In this document: one piece after another, positions 15,998 to 28,400 of the stretch
Layout: each line of letters begins with the position of its first letter
Numbering within the stretch: position 1 is the stretch's first letter
NCBI GenBank assembly: GCA_031178305.1
Contig: JAPSJG010000002.1
Span: 1 to 59,628, forward strand
Origin: Sinorhizobium sp.
GTDB taxonomy: Bacteria; Pseudomonadota; Alphaproteobacteria; Rhizobiales; Rhizobiaceae
Reading direction: 5' to 3'
DNA: 59,628 nucleotides
Made by a program: the position numbers and the translations under genes
Notes under the pieces: model-generated
Databases searched by the model: none
Seen by the model: the letters and a program-made list of their open reading frames with translations, nothing else
What the model was told of the DNA's origin: nothing

Positions 15998-16372
15998 TCA
16001 ATAGCACGTCGTGTAGACCGGGTTGCCGGTATAGGTGCTCGACGTGCAATTGATCGGCCGTCTCGTCGGCTCAAACTGGTAGCCCTGAGACATTTTGTTG
16101 CCGTAGGCACTAAACCCGCTGCCGACGGCCTGCGCGAATTGCTTCGCGTTCTCCTTGTTTTCCTCTCGCATCATCACCTCTTTGGTGGCCTCTCTCCGCA
16201 GGCATGCGTCTGCGGCTGGGCCTACCTTCGTGTGACCCTGCTTGATGCATCTCTGAGCAACGCTAGAGGCGAGGCGGGTCTGTTCCGCCTCGCTCATCTC
16301 ACTATACGTTCGGGTCTGGCAGGCAGAGAGCGAAAGGGCGGCGATCATCACCGCCGCAAGCTTGGTGTTCAT
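15998..16372 (-). CDS. Phage-encoded lipoprotein
   Basis: This 124-residue protein has a lipoprotein signal peptide (MNTKLAAVMIAALSLSAC) with lipobox LSAC, so Cys18 should be lipidated. The mature part has a helical, charged middle (QRCIKQGHTKVGPAADACLRREATKEVMM) and a C-terminus with paired Cys (INCTSSTYTGNPVYTTCY). The Shine-Dalgarno is GAGGGGGG before the ATG. Phage lipoproteins in late operons often block reinfection by masking a receptor, or act in outer-membrane lysis as spanins; either would fit. It is the last gene of the giant-gene transcription unit and converges on 14557-15984. Confidence 0.7.
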   Translation of the reverse strand: MNTKLAAVMIAALSLSACQTRTYSEMSEAEQTRLASSVAQRCIKQGHTKVGPAADACLRREATKEVMMREENKENAKQFAQAVGSGFSAYGNKMSQGYQFEPTRRPINCTSSTYTGNPVYTTCY

Positions 16373-16389
16373 GTTCCCCCCTCATGGGC

Positions 16390-16404
16390 TTGTCCGGCGG
16401 ACAA
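16390..16404 (-). promoter_or_regulatory. Perfect inverted repeat upstream of the lipoprotein gene
   Basis: TTGTCCGGCGGACAA is a 15-base palindrome just 5' of the lipoprotein Shine-Dalgarno. It may be an RNA hairpin that separates translation of the lipoprotein from the 15-kb gene before it. Confidence 0.35.
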
Positions 16405-16426
16405 CCGCTACAGTAGCTATCTGTAG

Positions 16427-19400
16427 CTATCTGTAGATGGGATCTGCAAGCCGGTCGCGCAATTCCTTGCCAAGCGCCTCATTGCTGATCAGGACGCCGT
16501 CCTGCCTCTTGGCGGAAATGCTCGCTCGAGTCTTGATCGAGCGCTGCAACGTCTCCTTCGTGATCGCCACCGGAGCGTTGATCTTGACTGCGTTGAAGCG
16601 CTTGATGTCCTCGATCGCCTCGGCCATCGTTTCCTTATCCTTGGCGAGCGCGGCCATCGCGAACCGGCTGATGAGGCGCTGGCGCTTCTGCTTGATGCGG
16701 CTCTCCGCATCCTTCAGCGCCGAGTTCCGCTCCCACGTCTCGGCGACTTCAGCCGGCGTGAAGCCGAGCGCCTGGGCGATGATGCTCGGGATGCCGATCT
16801 CGTCCTGGGGCACGATCTCATCCCCTCGGATCGAGGTAACACCCTCGTCGGCATAGCGATATGCCTTCATCAGGTCCCGCACCGCCTTCGGAGCCATCAT
16901 CTCGATTCCGCGGGCGACGACCCCCTCGTCGGTGATGACGTTGAAGCCGCGGTAAAGCTGCTCACCGAGCGACACTGTGGCGCCAAGGGACTGCGAGAGC
17001 CAATACTGGTATTCGTCCTTCCCTTGGAGCTCGCGCGAGGGCGAGCGGAACCACAGGTCCGGCATGCCAATACGCGAGGTCAGGTCGATACCGAGATAGT
17101 GACCGGGAGCGCCATTGAGGACGATACCGCCGAGCTCGGGGCCAAGAATATCGACGATGTTTGCGCGGAACTGCTGTTCGAATGCCATCGGATCGTCGTC
17201 GTCGCCGAAGATCAGACCTGCAAGCGCCATGGCAAGGCTGTAGCCCATGACGCCAGACACGCCGGACATGAGGGCCATCATGCCCGTGATCCCGGCGACC
17301 TGGTACCGCGCCTCCCGGCGGGCCGCGGGCGTCTCGCCCTTCACCGCCTGATGGATATCGCGGAACATGCGGTAGAGCATGTTGATGTTGTGCTGGCGGA
17401 ACACCAGCGCGACCTTGGCAAAGTCGTTCTGCAGAAGCGCTGGACGAGACGAGTTGGAGTAGTCGAAGTGCGTTTTCCACGTCAGATCGTGTGCCGTGTC
17501 GATCGCGTCCGACTGGTTCTGGCCGGCCGCCCGCGCCATTCTGTAGGCGGCGAGGGCCGTGACTTCCCGGTTCCACACCTCGGCGCGGTGGAATGCCCAC
17601 GAGATGATGCCCATGACCTTCGCGCGTAGCGGAGAATACTCGACGCCGGTCTCGCCTACGCCGGCAAGATCATGGCTTTGCGTGCGATCGATCAAGCCCG
17701 ACTCGTAGAATGCTTCGATCGCTCTCTTCTCATCTTCTTTGAGGTTAGCCCGCGCAACCGAGCCGCGGCCCGCGACGGAATCGCGGGAGGCTTGGGCGAG
17801 CGCCTTGCCAGCCTTGAGAATGCCACCGAACCGGGCGCCGAGTATTGGCAGGCCGAGCATGACAGTTTGTGACATGTTGACCAGCGCCGAAGCCGGAGAC
17901 GCAGCAAGGAACCAGACGAAAGCCGTGCTCGTCATGGTCTGCGCCACCTTGCTCCCGGTCGGGTTCATCACCCAATCGTGGCGCTTCGAAAGCTCGTTGG
18001 CGAGCGTCATGGCGCGGGTCTGATCGTCCGCTTCCTTCGCCTGGTCGAAAGTCTGGTTGACGAGCTCCTGAAGCTCGAGCCCGAACTTCAGACGCGCCAT
18101 CTGGTGGGCGGCATGGAACATGTGCGACGAGAACACGCGCAACGCGTCGCCGGTAAAGCCGGCTGTGCCCTTGCGGTGGATAAAACGCTTGCGCGCGGAC
18201 AGGTCCGGCATGGACTCGAGGTAACGCTGCCAGACCTGATCCATCAGCTCGGGACTGACGCCGGAACCGCCGAGGAGTTCTTCGATCTCGGCGACGATGC
18301 GCGGGTCCATTGCACGGCGAAGGTCGCTGCCCGCCTCCATCACGCCAACTTCGAACTTCGCGTTCGGATAGTCCTTCTGCATCTGACGCACAGCGCGGTC
18401 CCGATCGGCAACGGTCTCGAATTTGGAGAAGCTGAGCACCTTGCCGTCGATGTCGCGCGCCGTCGCAAAGTACCGTCCGAAACGGCCAAGCGGGAAGTAC
18501 GGACCTTGAACTCGGCTGGCCTCGAACGCGATGCGCATGCGGGTGAGCCGGGCTTTCGCGGCCCACTGGCCTTTCGTCGTCGCGGCACGGTAAGCACTGG
18601 CAGCATCTTCTTCGGCATTCTTCTTATCGATCCCGGTCAGTCCCGCGTCCTTGATCTGCTGCAAGGTGCGTCTGTATCGGTCCTCAGCCTGGCGCAGCGC
18701 GATTTCCTGCGCCTTGCGGACGTTGTCCAGCAGGATTTCGTCAAGTTCCTCGGTCTGCTGCCTGTAGGCGTCGCGGACCTTGTTAAAGAGCTCACGCCCC
18801 TTCGGTGACAGGGTCGTATATGCCTTCCGCAGCGCCGCGTATCCCGGCATAGCTTGCGTCTCGGCATCCACCTTTGACGGATCGATGCCGGAGAGTGTCG
18901 CCTCGTGCATGAGGTCAGCGAGCGCCTGGGCCTTGGCCTTGTCTTTCCCGACGAAGCCGAGCCGGGTGTATTTCAACCATTCCTGCCCGATAGCGTCGGC
19001 TTCCGCGTGCTTGGTGCCCCTGAAGGCATCCATGATGCGCTTGACACGGAGGTATTCGCCCACGGCCTTCATGTTTGGCCGGGCAAGCTCGCTGAAATAA
19101 TTGAGGGGGATGGATTTGAGGATGGCGGGCTGAAGGTCAGTCAGCTTCCCGCGAAGATCCTCGACGATGCGGGTCTCGGTTACGCGTTGCCGCTTTTCTC
19201 GGCCTCGACCTTTTCCTTGATAATCTGCCGTGCTTGCTTCAGCGAGGCCGCTCGTGTCGGGTCGCCGGCCGGCATCTGGTTTACCCGCAACAGGTGCTCG
19301 CGCCACTTCTGCAGCGTGTCGAAGGGGCTCGGCGCGTCGATCGGCCCGCTTACCTGTGTTTTTGGGTCCATTGAAGATTTCTCCAGCCAGTTTATCGGCG

Positions 19401-22400
19401 GCTGCGTCGATCACGGCCTCAAAACCGGTGATCGCGGCCGCATCGTAAGGTGTGTTCGTGGTGAAGTCTATGACGTTCGCGCGATCGGCAGCCATCAATT
19501 TGCCGGCTGCATGGGCCTCATTGGCTTGATCGACCGTGATGGCTTTGCTGTTGAGTTGGGCTTGCAGGAAGCCTTGGAGCGCGTATTCGACACCGATCAT
19601 GGCGTTCTTGAGCTTTGCCATGGACAGCGCGGCAAGGTCTGGCGTTTCGCTCGACAACGCCTCCGCCGCTGCCACAGTCAGCGCAGCCCGTGTAACCTGC
19701 CCGTCGTGGCCCGCCGCCCAAATGCTGTACAGTCCGGGGTAGGCGAGGAAGCCGATATCGGCCGAACTGAGCGGTCCATTGCTCGGGTGGTTGTGGTAGA
19801 CGACCACCTTGCGATCAGGATTGGCCATCGCGGCCAGCAGCCTATTGTTCATGCCGGTGTTGGCCTTGTCGCCTGCCGTGCCGTATTCGACCACAGAGCC
19901 GTCGTCATCAAGCGCAAGCAGGTATTCGTGGCCGGTGCGCAGTCCGTCTGCGGTAACGCGCTCGATGGCCGCGTCACGCAGCGGAATGCCCTTCTTCAGG
20001 TCAGGCGTGCCCAACGAACGCAGGTTCCCAACCGCGCCCTCTACGGCCGGGTCGGGCCGTTTGTTCTGCTTGGCAGGCTCCGCCACCGCCGCAACGTCTG
20101 TGGTCACCTCTGTCGTTTGGCCCGCCACGCCCTTTGGCTTCGGCTTGAGCGCGTCTACCAATCGGCGGTGACGGGCGGCAGTCTCGTCGAGCTCCTGTTG
20201 GCCCGTCCAGGGCGCAATCTGCCTTTCGAGCGCCGGCGCCTGCCTCTCGATCTCGGCGATACGCTCCTTGTCGGCCGCTGGAATGCGGGCGAGGCCCTTG
20301 ATCGTGTTGACGATGCGCATGGCCGTGCCCGTTGGATCCATGTCCGCCGCGTCCTCGACGCTCACGTGGTAGTCGCGATCGCCCGCCAGCGTGATGTCGT
20401 ACTGGCGCGAGTGCATGTGCTCGATCGAAATCTTGAAGCCGGCGTATTCGCCGATCTCAGTTTCGCCCGCCCGCTCGATCAGGTCCTTGCGGATCGCCGC
20501 GATAACGGCGGCGCCAAATTCCTTATGCTTGTCGAATGCCTCACCCTTCACCGTCGCCGCGAAGGGCTTGCCTTCGACCGCCTGCGCACGCTGCGCGTCG
20601 GCCTCGACTTCGGGAAGGCGATTACGCAGCGATTGCGCTTCCTCGTTGAGCGAGCGAATTCGGCCCTTAATGCGATGCTGCTCGCGATCGTGCTCGGACG
20701 ATTGGCGTTCGAGCTGCTGCAGTTTCCGCCGGGTTTCCATTTCCTCTAGGATGAGGGGATTGCCCGATGCAGCCGCTTTCATCTCGGCCGCGTTGGCAGC
20801 CTCGCCGCCGATATCCTCGATATCGCGCTTCTTCAGGTCACCCTTGCGGATTTGTTCGATGAACTTCGCCTTGGCCTCGATCGTCTGCCACTGACGCGCA
20901 TCGAGCGTGTTCTCGGTGGCATATCGCATGATCTCGATCTCGAACCCTTCCGGATCCTCGGCATAGAGTTCGTTGCCCTGCCGGATACCGCGGCCGTCTC
21001 GTTGTTCAAGATCGGACGGGCGCCATGGCGCATCCAGGTGGTGCAGGCCAACAAGCCGGTTCTGCACGTTGGTCCCGGCACCCATCTTAGCCGTCGAGCC
21101 AAACAGGAATCGGATTTTGCCCGACCGCACCTTGCCGAACAGTTCTTCCTTCTGCGCCTCGGTATTGGCGTCATGGATGAAGGCGATTTCGCTTTCAGGG
21201 ATGCCGCGATCGATCAGCTTCTGGCGAAGATCGTCATAAACGGAGAACGAGCTCTGCAGCGCGAGGAAGTCGTCAGGTGACATCTTGTCGAGCGCTTCCT
21301 GCGCGGCCTCGTCGCCGTCCTCGGCCTTGGCGATCAAGTCGCGCAACTTGGCCTGTTCGGCTGCCATGGCCTTCTTCGGCGTAGACAGGTCGATGAACAC
21401 GAGCTGCGTTCCGCGCTTGTCGGTCCACTTCTTGTAGATGCGAACCATCTCGTCCGCGGCGCGATGAACCTTGGAACCGCGATAGTCCCCGTAGCCGGGA
21501 TCGACGAGACGCATGTCGAGCGCGGCCTTCCGCGCGTCCGACATGACCTTCAGCATGTTATCGGCGCCCTTTTCCTGCTTTTTGGGCAGGTTCTCGGCGC
21601 GCCAGACGATCGACCCCTTGGGATAGGCCAGGTTGCCAGCCTCGTCGGCACTGCCTTCGCCGATGTATTTCGCCTGGTCCGGAGAGCGCTCGACGACGAC
21701 GATGGTCGGCTTGCCTCCCTTGACCTTCGGGAGCGGCATAGTCCTTCCAAGGGCCTTCATCTGCGCCTTGATGTCGTCATTCGTGATGACGTCGGCGAAG
21801 GAAAGATACCGCTGCATCAGTTCGGGCACGTTGACGAACTTCGCAAACCGGCTGTTCAGCTTGTACTGGCCGGACGGCGAAAGCTCCCAATCTGTGACGA
21901 CTTCGCCAAACACCCTCGCCCAAGCATCGAAATGGGCGATGCCAAGGTCCGTCAGCGACTTCCGGTCAAGGTAGCGCTGGATTGTATACATCTCAGCCAT
22001 GGTGTTGCTGAGCGGCGTGCCGGTGAGGAAGGCGACGTTATTCCCTCCGGTCTTTTCCAGCACGAATTGCGTCTTCATGTAGAGGTCGGCCGCGCGCTGG
22101 CTGCCGGCGGCATTGCCGAGACCGGCCACGCGCTGCATGGACGTTGAGTAGGCGAGGTTCTTGAATTCGTGCGCCTCGTCGACTGTGATGTCGTCCACGC
22201 CGAGCTCGTCGAAGGTCAGGCCCTCGTCCTTCTTGCCGGCGTCGAGCAGCTTCTCCATCTTGGCCTTGAGGTTGTCGCGCCATTTGGTGAGCTGCGCGAC
22301 GTTGCGGCTCTTTTGGCCGGTCTCGCGGCGGAGCTCCGCAATGGACTGCTCAAGATCATCCATCTGCTCCTGGATGAACCGGGCCTCATACTCCGGGTTC

Positions 22401-25400
22401 ATGCCGATGCGGCCGAACGCCGAATGCGCGACGATGACGGCGTCCCAATCGCCCGTAGCGATGCGGGCGAACAGCCGCTTGCGGTTCTCCTTCTCAAAGT
22501 CGCGTTTCGTGGCTGCGAGCACCTTGGCGCCCGGGTACAGCTTCACAAAATCCGCGGCCCACTGGCCCACCAGGTGGTTGGGCACGACAACCATGGGCTT
22601 ACGTGCCTGCCCGATTCGGCGCTTCTCCATGATCGACGCAATGGCGGCGAATGTCTTGCCGGCGCCGACGGTGTGATCCGCTAGGGCGGTACCACCCTGA
22701 AGCCGCCGCCAGATGAACGATTTCTGGTGTGGGCGCAGTTCGATGATATCGTCACTCACCTTACCCGGGAGGGTCAGGTGCGATCCGTCATACTTCCGCA
22801 AGACGTCAGTGTTGAAGGTGTCGTTGTAGAGCCGAACAAGCTCTTCGCGGCGGGCATCATCCTGCCACAGCCACTTGTCCCACTCGGCTTTGACGCGTGC
22901 TGCCTTCTCGTTGGCCGCTTCCGTGGCTTCCTGATTGACAGCGGTCGAGCCATCACGGAACCGGTCGTGGATCGTGATGCTCTGGCCGTTAAGCACCGCC
23001 AAGAGCACAGTCTCGACGCCTGCGCGATCGGTACCGTATAGGGTCGAAGCGGCCGGGCTCGGGCGCGGGACTTCAACAGCCCATTTAGCGTTTGCCCTGG
23101 AGTAGTATGCCTTCCCGCGGGCGCCGCTTTCCGTGATGTGCATCGCGAAGTCTTCGATGTGCTTTGCGGGCACCCATGGCGCGCCTGGCTTCACATCAAT
23201 GTCGACTGCCTCGATGTCCGCCGGCTGCACGTCGCGGAGCGCGGCGATATTGCGGCGGAAGTCCGGATCCTGCTCCGCGGCACGCTCCGCCTCGGCGAGT
23301 TTCTGCTTGACGTTGCCGGAGAGGTACGCGTCAGCGGTCTCATAGGCGCCGGATGGCGTCTTGTAGACCAGCGGCCCCAATTCCTCGACGATGGCGTCTG
23401 CGGGCTTGCCGTACAGGAACGACATCGCATCAAGGTTGATGCGACCGAAGTCATTGAGGGAAGCAGCCAGTGCATCCTTTGCGCTGCTGGCACTCGTGAC
23501 CCGGCTATACGGCTGCTGCGTCCTCTTGGTGAAGATCGCTGCCTTTTGGGCGCTCGGACCCTTCGCGGTCTCGCCCGTCTTCTTTGCAACGGCGGGGCTG
23601 ATGCCCTTGTCGAAGCCCTGTTCGAGCGCGCTGATCTGCGGCCATGTCGGATCGTCGCGGAACAGTCGCTTGTTGGCGTCCGCATTGATTGGTCCGTGCT
23701 TGGCGACAAACCCGTCGTAGAGCGTGTTGAGCCGCTTGCGCAGGTTCTCGATCTGCGCGTCGCTGGCTTTCTCGTCGATCTGTGCCCGGCGGAGTTTCGC
23801 GAACGCATCGCGGACCCGGACCATGCCTTGCACCCGCGCCTTGGCGGTCTCGTTGGGATATTCCAGCACCTGGGAGACCGGCTGGCCGAGATGATCCGGC
23901 ATGCGCACATGCACTTCGCCATCCGGGGCCAGGAAAGCGGTTCCTACCTGCACGTCTGTGACGGTCTCGGGCACGTTGACCGTTTCCGGCACCACTGCGG
24001 CGCCGGGCTCGACCATGACATTCTGCGGCAATGCGCGGATTGCCTTTTCCAGTGCCTCCGACAGGTCCTCGCCTTCACGCGCGACGAGTGCGGGCTCATC
24101 CGGCCCGTACATGGTGCCGTACGCCCCGAAGTCGCCGAGCATCATTTCCGGCTTGTCGATGAAATACTGGTTGAGCGGGACCGCCTTGCCGTCCTTGCCC
24201 TTCCACTCGCCAACCTGCGTCCAAGACGTGTCCGGCTTGTCGCCCTCGAGTCTTTTGCGCAGGATCACGATATCCGTCGTGACCTCGGTACCGGCGTTCT
24301 TTAGGAACGCGTTGTTCGGCAGGCGGATCGCGCCGACGAGGTCGCTCGTCTTTGCGATCTGGTCGCGGGCTGCCGCGCTAGCCCCGTCAAGAAACCGGTT
24401 CGTGACGACCATCGCCAGAACGCCGCCGGGACGCAGCGCCTCGATCGCCTTCGCGAAGAAGAAGTTATGTATGGAAAGCTTGTTGAGGTGCCTGCGCTGC
24501 TTGTCATAGAGCTTTTCAGAGCCGAACGGCGGGTTCCCAATGGCAAGGTCGAAATAGTCGTTCGGCACCGTGAGCTTCTCAAAGCCCATGGGCGACTGTA
24601 TGTTGGCGCCCGGGTAGAGGTTCTTGGCTATGCCGCCCGTGATGTGGTCGAGCTCGACGCCGGTGATAGCAGCACCATCGCGCAGCTCGCCCGGCATGAG
24701 GCCAAGGAAGTTGCCGGCGCCGACGGACGGCTCCAGCACCTGACCGCCCTTGAAGCCGAGCCTGCGGGCAACGTCCCACACCGCGGACACGACTTCAGGC
24801 GAGGTGTAGTGAGCATTCCGTGTAGAGGATTCGGCGGAGGCGTATTCAGTCGAATCGAGAAGCGCCTTCAGCTCGGCCGCTTCCTTCTCCCATCCCTTCG
24901 CAACGCTACCGTCTTCACGATAGAACGCGTTGCGCAAGCCGCCCCATCCTACCCATTTCGCGAGGACGCTCTGTTCCTCACGAGTTGCAGCACGCTTTTC
25001 CTCGTCAAGTTTGCGCAACAGGCGGATGGCCGCGATGTTACCTCTGAATTTGGCCTTTGCGCCGCCTTCTCCGAGCTCGTCTGCATCCGTGATGACATAG
25101 TTCGTGGGCCGCTGCTGCGCAGGGGTTGCCGCCGATTGGACATCAACAAGGGTTTCGGATATATTTTCAGTGGGTCGCGGCGAGGCCGACGCAGTATTCC
25201 GGTCGCCCCACAAGTCGCTGAGACGGCGTGAACTTCTCTCAGTGCGCCGCGAACCCTTCTCAAAAGCCGTCAGCAGCCACGTCTTAGCGGTTCCGTCGTA
25301 ATCAAGACGCACGCCGGCGCGCCCGGTTTCGTCCTCAAGCTGAATGCGCCGCGTGGTCGAGCGTTCCGGGTCAACCTTCAAGCGCTCGATGAAGCCTTGC

Positions 25401-28400
25401 AGATCCTGCAGCACTTCCGGGTGCCAAGCGATGAGTTTCGCAAGGCCGGTACCGTTGCTCTGGTTGGAACCAGGTGCGCCCCAAACAAGGTCAATGGGGC
25501 CAACCTCGGGGTGATGAAGCGCGCCGATCGCGTCGCCGGTCTGCCTGCGCTCAAGCTCAAGGGCGGCTTCGCGCCATTTTCCTTCATAGCCGCGCAGGAT
25601 GGGGCCGAATGGCCCTTCCGTTACCTCGTCTGTGCCGTCTTGGTTTCTTCCGCCGGCAGGAGCAAGTAAGTCTCCCTGACCTGCTGCCACGCCTCGTCGG
25701 GTTTCACGCCCTGTTGCTCGAGCTGATCCACCGCCTGATACGTCTGCTCGGCTGCGTCCTTCAACGCCTGCTCCAGGAGCCCCGCCTGCTTCAGTTCCCG
25801 GTACCTGTTCGGCAGGTGCTCTTTCCAGTGCTCTCGACCGAGATTGATCCAGTTCTGCAGAAACATCTTCGGTGGTTCCTTCTTCGGCGCTGATGGCCGC
25901 GATGTCGGCGGCCTCGACTTCGGCAGCACTGGACATGCCCTCGAACGCGGAAGCGCGTGGATCATATTTGACCCCCATGTACCACGACTTCAAGTAGGGC
26001 CGCACGTCGTCGCCAAGGTCCGCAAGCATCGCCTTGGCAAAGGCGGCGAACGTGCGGGCGCCCTTCTCGATGTGGTAGCCGGCGAGCGTAATGCCGGCCT
26101 GCAGTATCTCCGGATCGATGCCGCTGTTGAGCGTGCTGCCTGACAGCTTCCGGCGCAACAATGCGCGCGCCTTCTCTGCCGCGTCCTCAGTAAAAATCTT
26201 GTTCTCGGATATGGATGGCTTTGCCTTCTCCGTCTTCAGCTTGGCTGCGGCCTTGGCCTCCGCCTCCAACTCCCATTCGGCTGGCGTATCGACAGTCTCC
26301 GCCAGATAGCCGCCGAACACAGCCTCGGCCTCAGTGGCGCGGATTTCGCGCCCATTGCCTTCCCTCGCGGCGACATAGCCCATCAGGTAGTCGTCGATCG
26401 GGTTGTGGCCGTCCTTGCGATACTTGGTGCCGTCTACCGGCCTGCGCTGCGGTTCCTTGCCGGCCTTGGCGTCCTGCCAGCCCTTCGCCATCTGATAGGC
26501 AACGGGGCTTTCCGGGTGCGGCTGGCCGAACTTGGTCCCCGCCCATGCTGCCTTCCACTCCTTAGAGCGAAACAAGGCACGGGGATTGATCTCGGACTGG
26601 GCAGCCGGCTCGCTGAATTGTTTTTGAATATTTTTCGCCGGATTTGCAGATTTCTCGCGGATCTCGAAACGCTTGCCGCTCTCGACCACCTCATGCGTCG
26701 CGCCCAGCTTCTCCTTGGCGACATGCGCCTGAGCCTTGTCGCGCGATCCGAACCACTTCGGAGCGAACGGCTCTTGCGTTTTGCCGGACTCGAGCCAGCC
26801 TTTGAAGCCGTCCAGGGTGGTCTCGCTGATCGCTCCAAGACCTTTCCAGCCGCTGGTGTAGTTTTCCATGTAGGCGGCGCGCGCTTCTTCCTCGCTGCCG
26901 TAGCCGACCATGACCTTGTGCTCGTCGAACCGCCCGCGAGCTGGGTCGCGCTGATCGACGACATAGACCTTCGATGAGCCGTCGAGCGCGTCAGTGCCCG
27001 GCTTCACAAACACGTCGATATGATCCTTGTCGCGGCCGACGGTGCCCCTGATGTAGCCGTAGTGGCTCTTCATCGTGACGGACCACGGCTTGCCGGATGC
27101 GCTCACACCCTTGCGTTCGGAACCGGCGGGGTTCTCGATCGAGATATCCAGCCCGCCGAGCGAGATGCGGCCAACTTTGTAATTGCCGGCTTCCTTCTGC
27201 GCCTGTGTCGGCTCCGGTAGATCGTTGTTCGGTGACGTCGCGGCCTCGTGTGCGGCCTCGTCAATCGGTTTTGCTACCGGCTTAGGCGAGGGGGCTTCGT
27301 TGCGCCCTGGCTGGCCTGTTAGCTCGACGATCTCGTTGCCGGCATGCATGCGCGAGTAGGCTTCATAGCCCGGAACGTCGCCTGCCCTGTCCCACAATTC
27401 GAGGGGATAGCGGCCTACGCCGGGTTCGGCATGGATCGGGATGTCGCGGCTGCCTTCGGACGCTCCCCAGCCATTTCCGGCCTTGTTCCACGTGACCAGC
27501 GTGGCCTTGCCGTCCTTGATCGCGACACGAGCACCCTTCGCGCCGAGACCTTGCAGGCCTGCGGCACTGAGCGCGCCGGCGTTCGTGTCGACATAGACCG
27601 TCTTCAGCGTCCGCGGCTTCCGCCCGCTATCGCCCTCATGGCCCGGATCGTTGCGAGCCGCCTTGTCGCGCGTCGTGGTGCCGTCGGCGTGCACCTGATA
27701 GACGCTGCCCTTGGCCGTTCTGAAGGTCCCGACCGGCGCCGGGTCCTGCTCGGCCGTTCCCGTGCCGCGCTCGGCATCCCTGACCGCGATCAGCTTCTTC
27801 TGGATGTTCGGGGTGAGGTTGCCCCACATCACGCGCTCGTTGCGCTTGATGCCGGCCTCGTCCAACACGCGCTTGCGGGCCTGAGCAGTCAGTTCAACGT
27901 CCCACCACTGGCCGGCTTCGTCCTTCGCCGCGACCGCTTCCGGTTCCTGCTTCGCGCGCGCCGTCTGGCGCTGCTTGAGCAGACGCTCGTTGACCGGATG
28001 CATCTTCACCGGAAGGGTGGATTTCGCCTCCTTCGCGGCACGCTCGACGCGGTACCGGTAGTCGTCGGCCATGCTGGCGAGGTCCTCGACGGACACGCCG
28101 AACTCGTCCGCCAGCCGCTTGCGCTCTGCCGGCAGCACCTTCGACATGTCCACCTGAGACGTGCCGCCGAGCTTCTTGGCAATCACCTGCTCGCGGGCGA
28201 GGTCGTAGAGATGCGCGTGCCTCTCGTCGGGCAGCACTACGGTCCGCTCGCCAAGGCGACGGCTGTTCGGGCCCGCATCGGCGGGTTCGCGCTCGATCGG
28301 CGGATTGCGTTCGAGCTCTTGTTGCTCGACCTGGTCCGGCGTCAGCCCACTGACGGAGAGCTGTTCGACGGGCACCTGATACGCCTTGCCCTGATCATCG

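Noticed and set aside
18905..20749. 614-codon plus-strand open frame opposite the giant gene
   Set aside because: It lies entirely across the helicase/JAB part of the polyvalent gene, has no family likeness and is Arg/Gly/Val-rich as antisense frames of GC-rich genes are.
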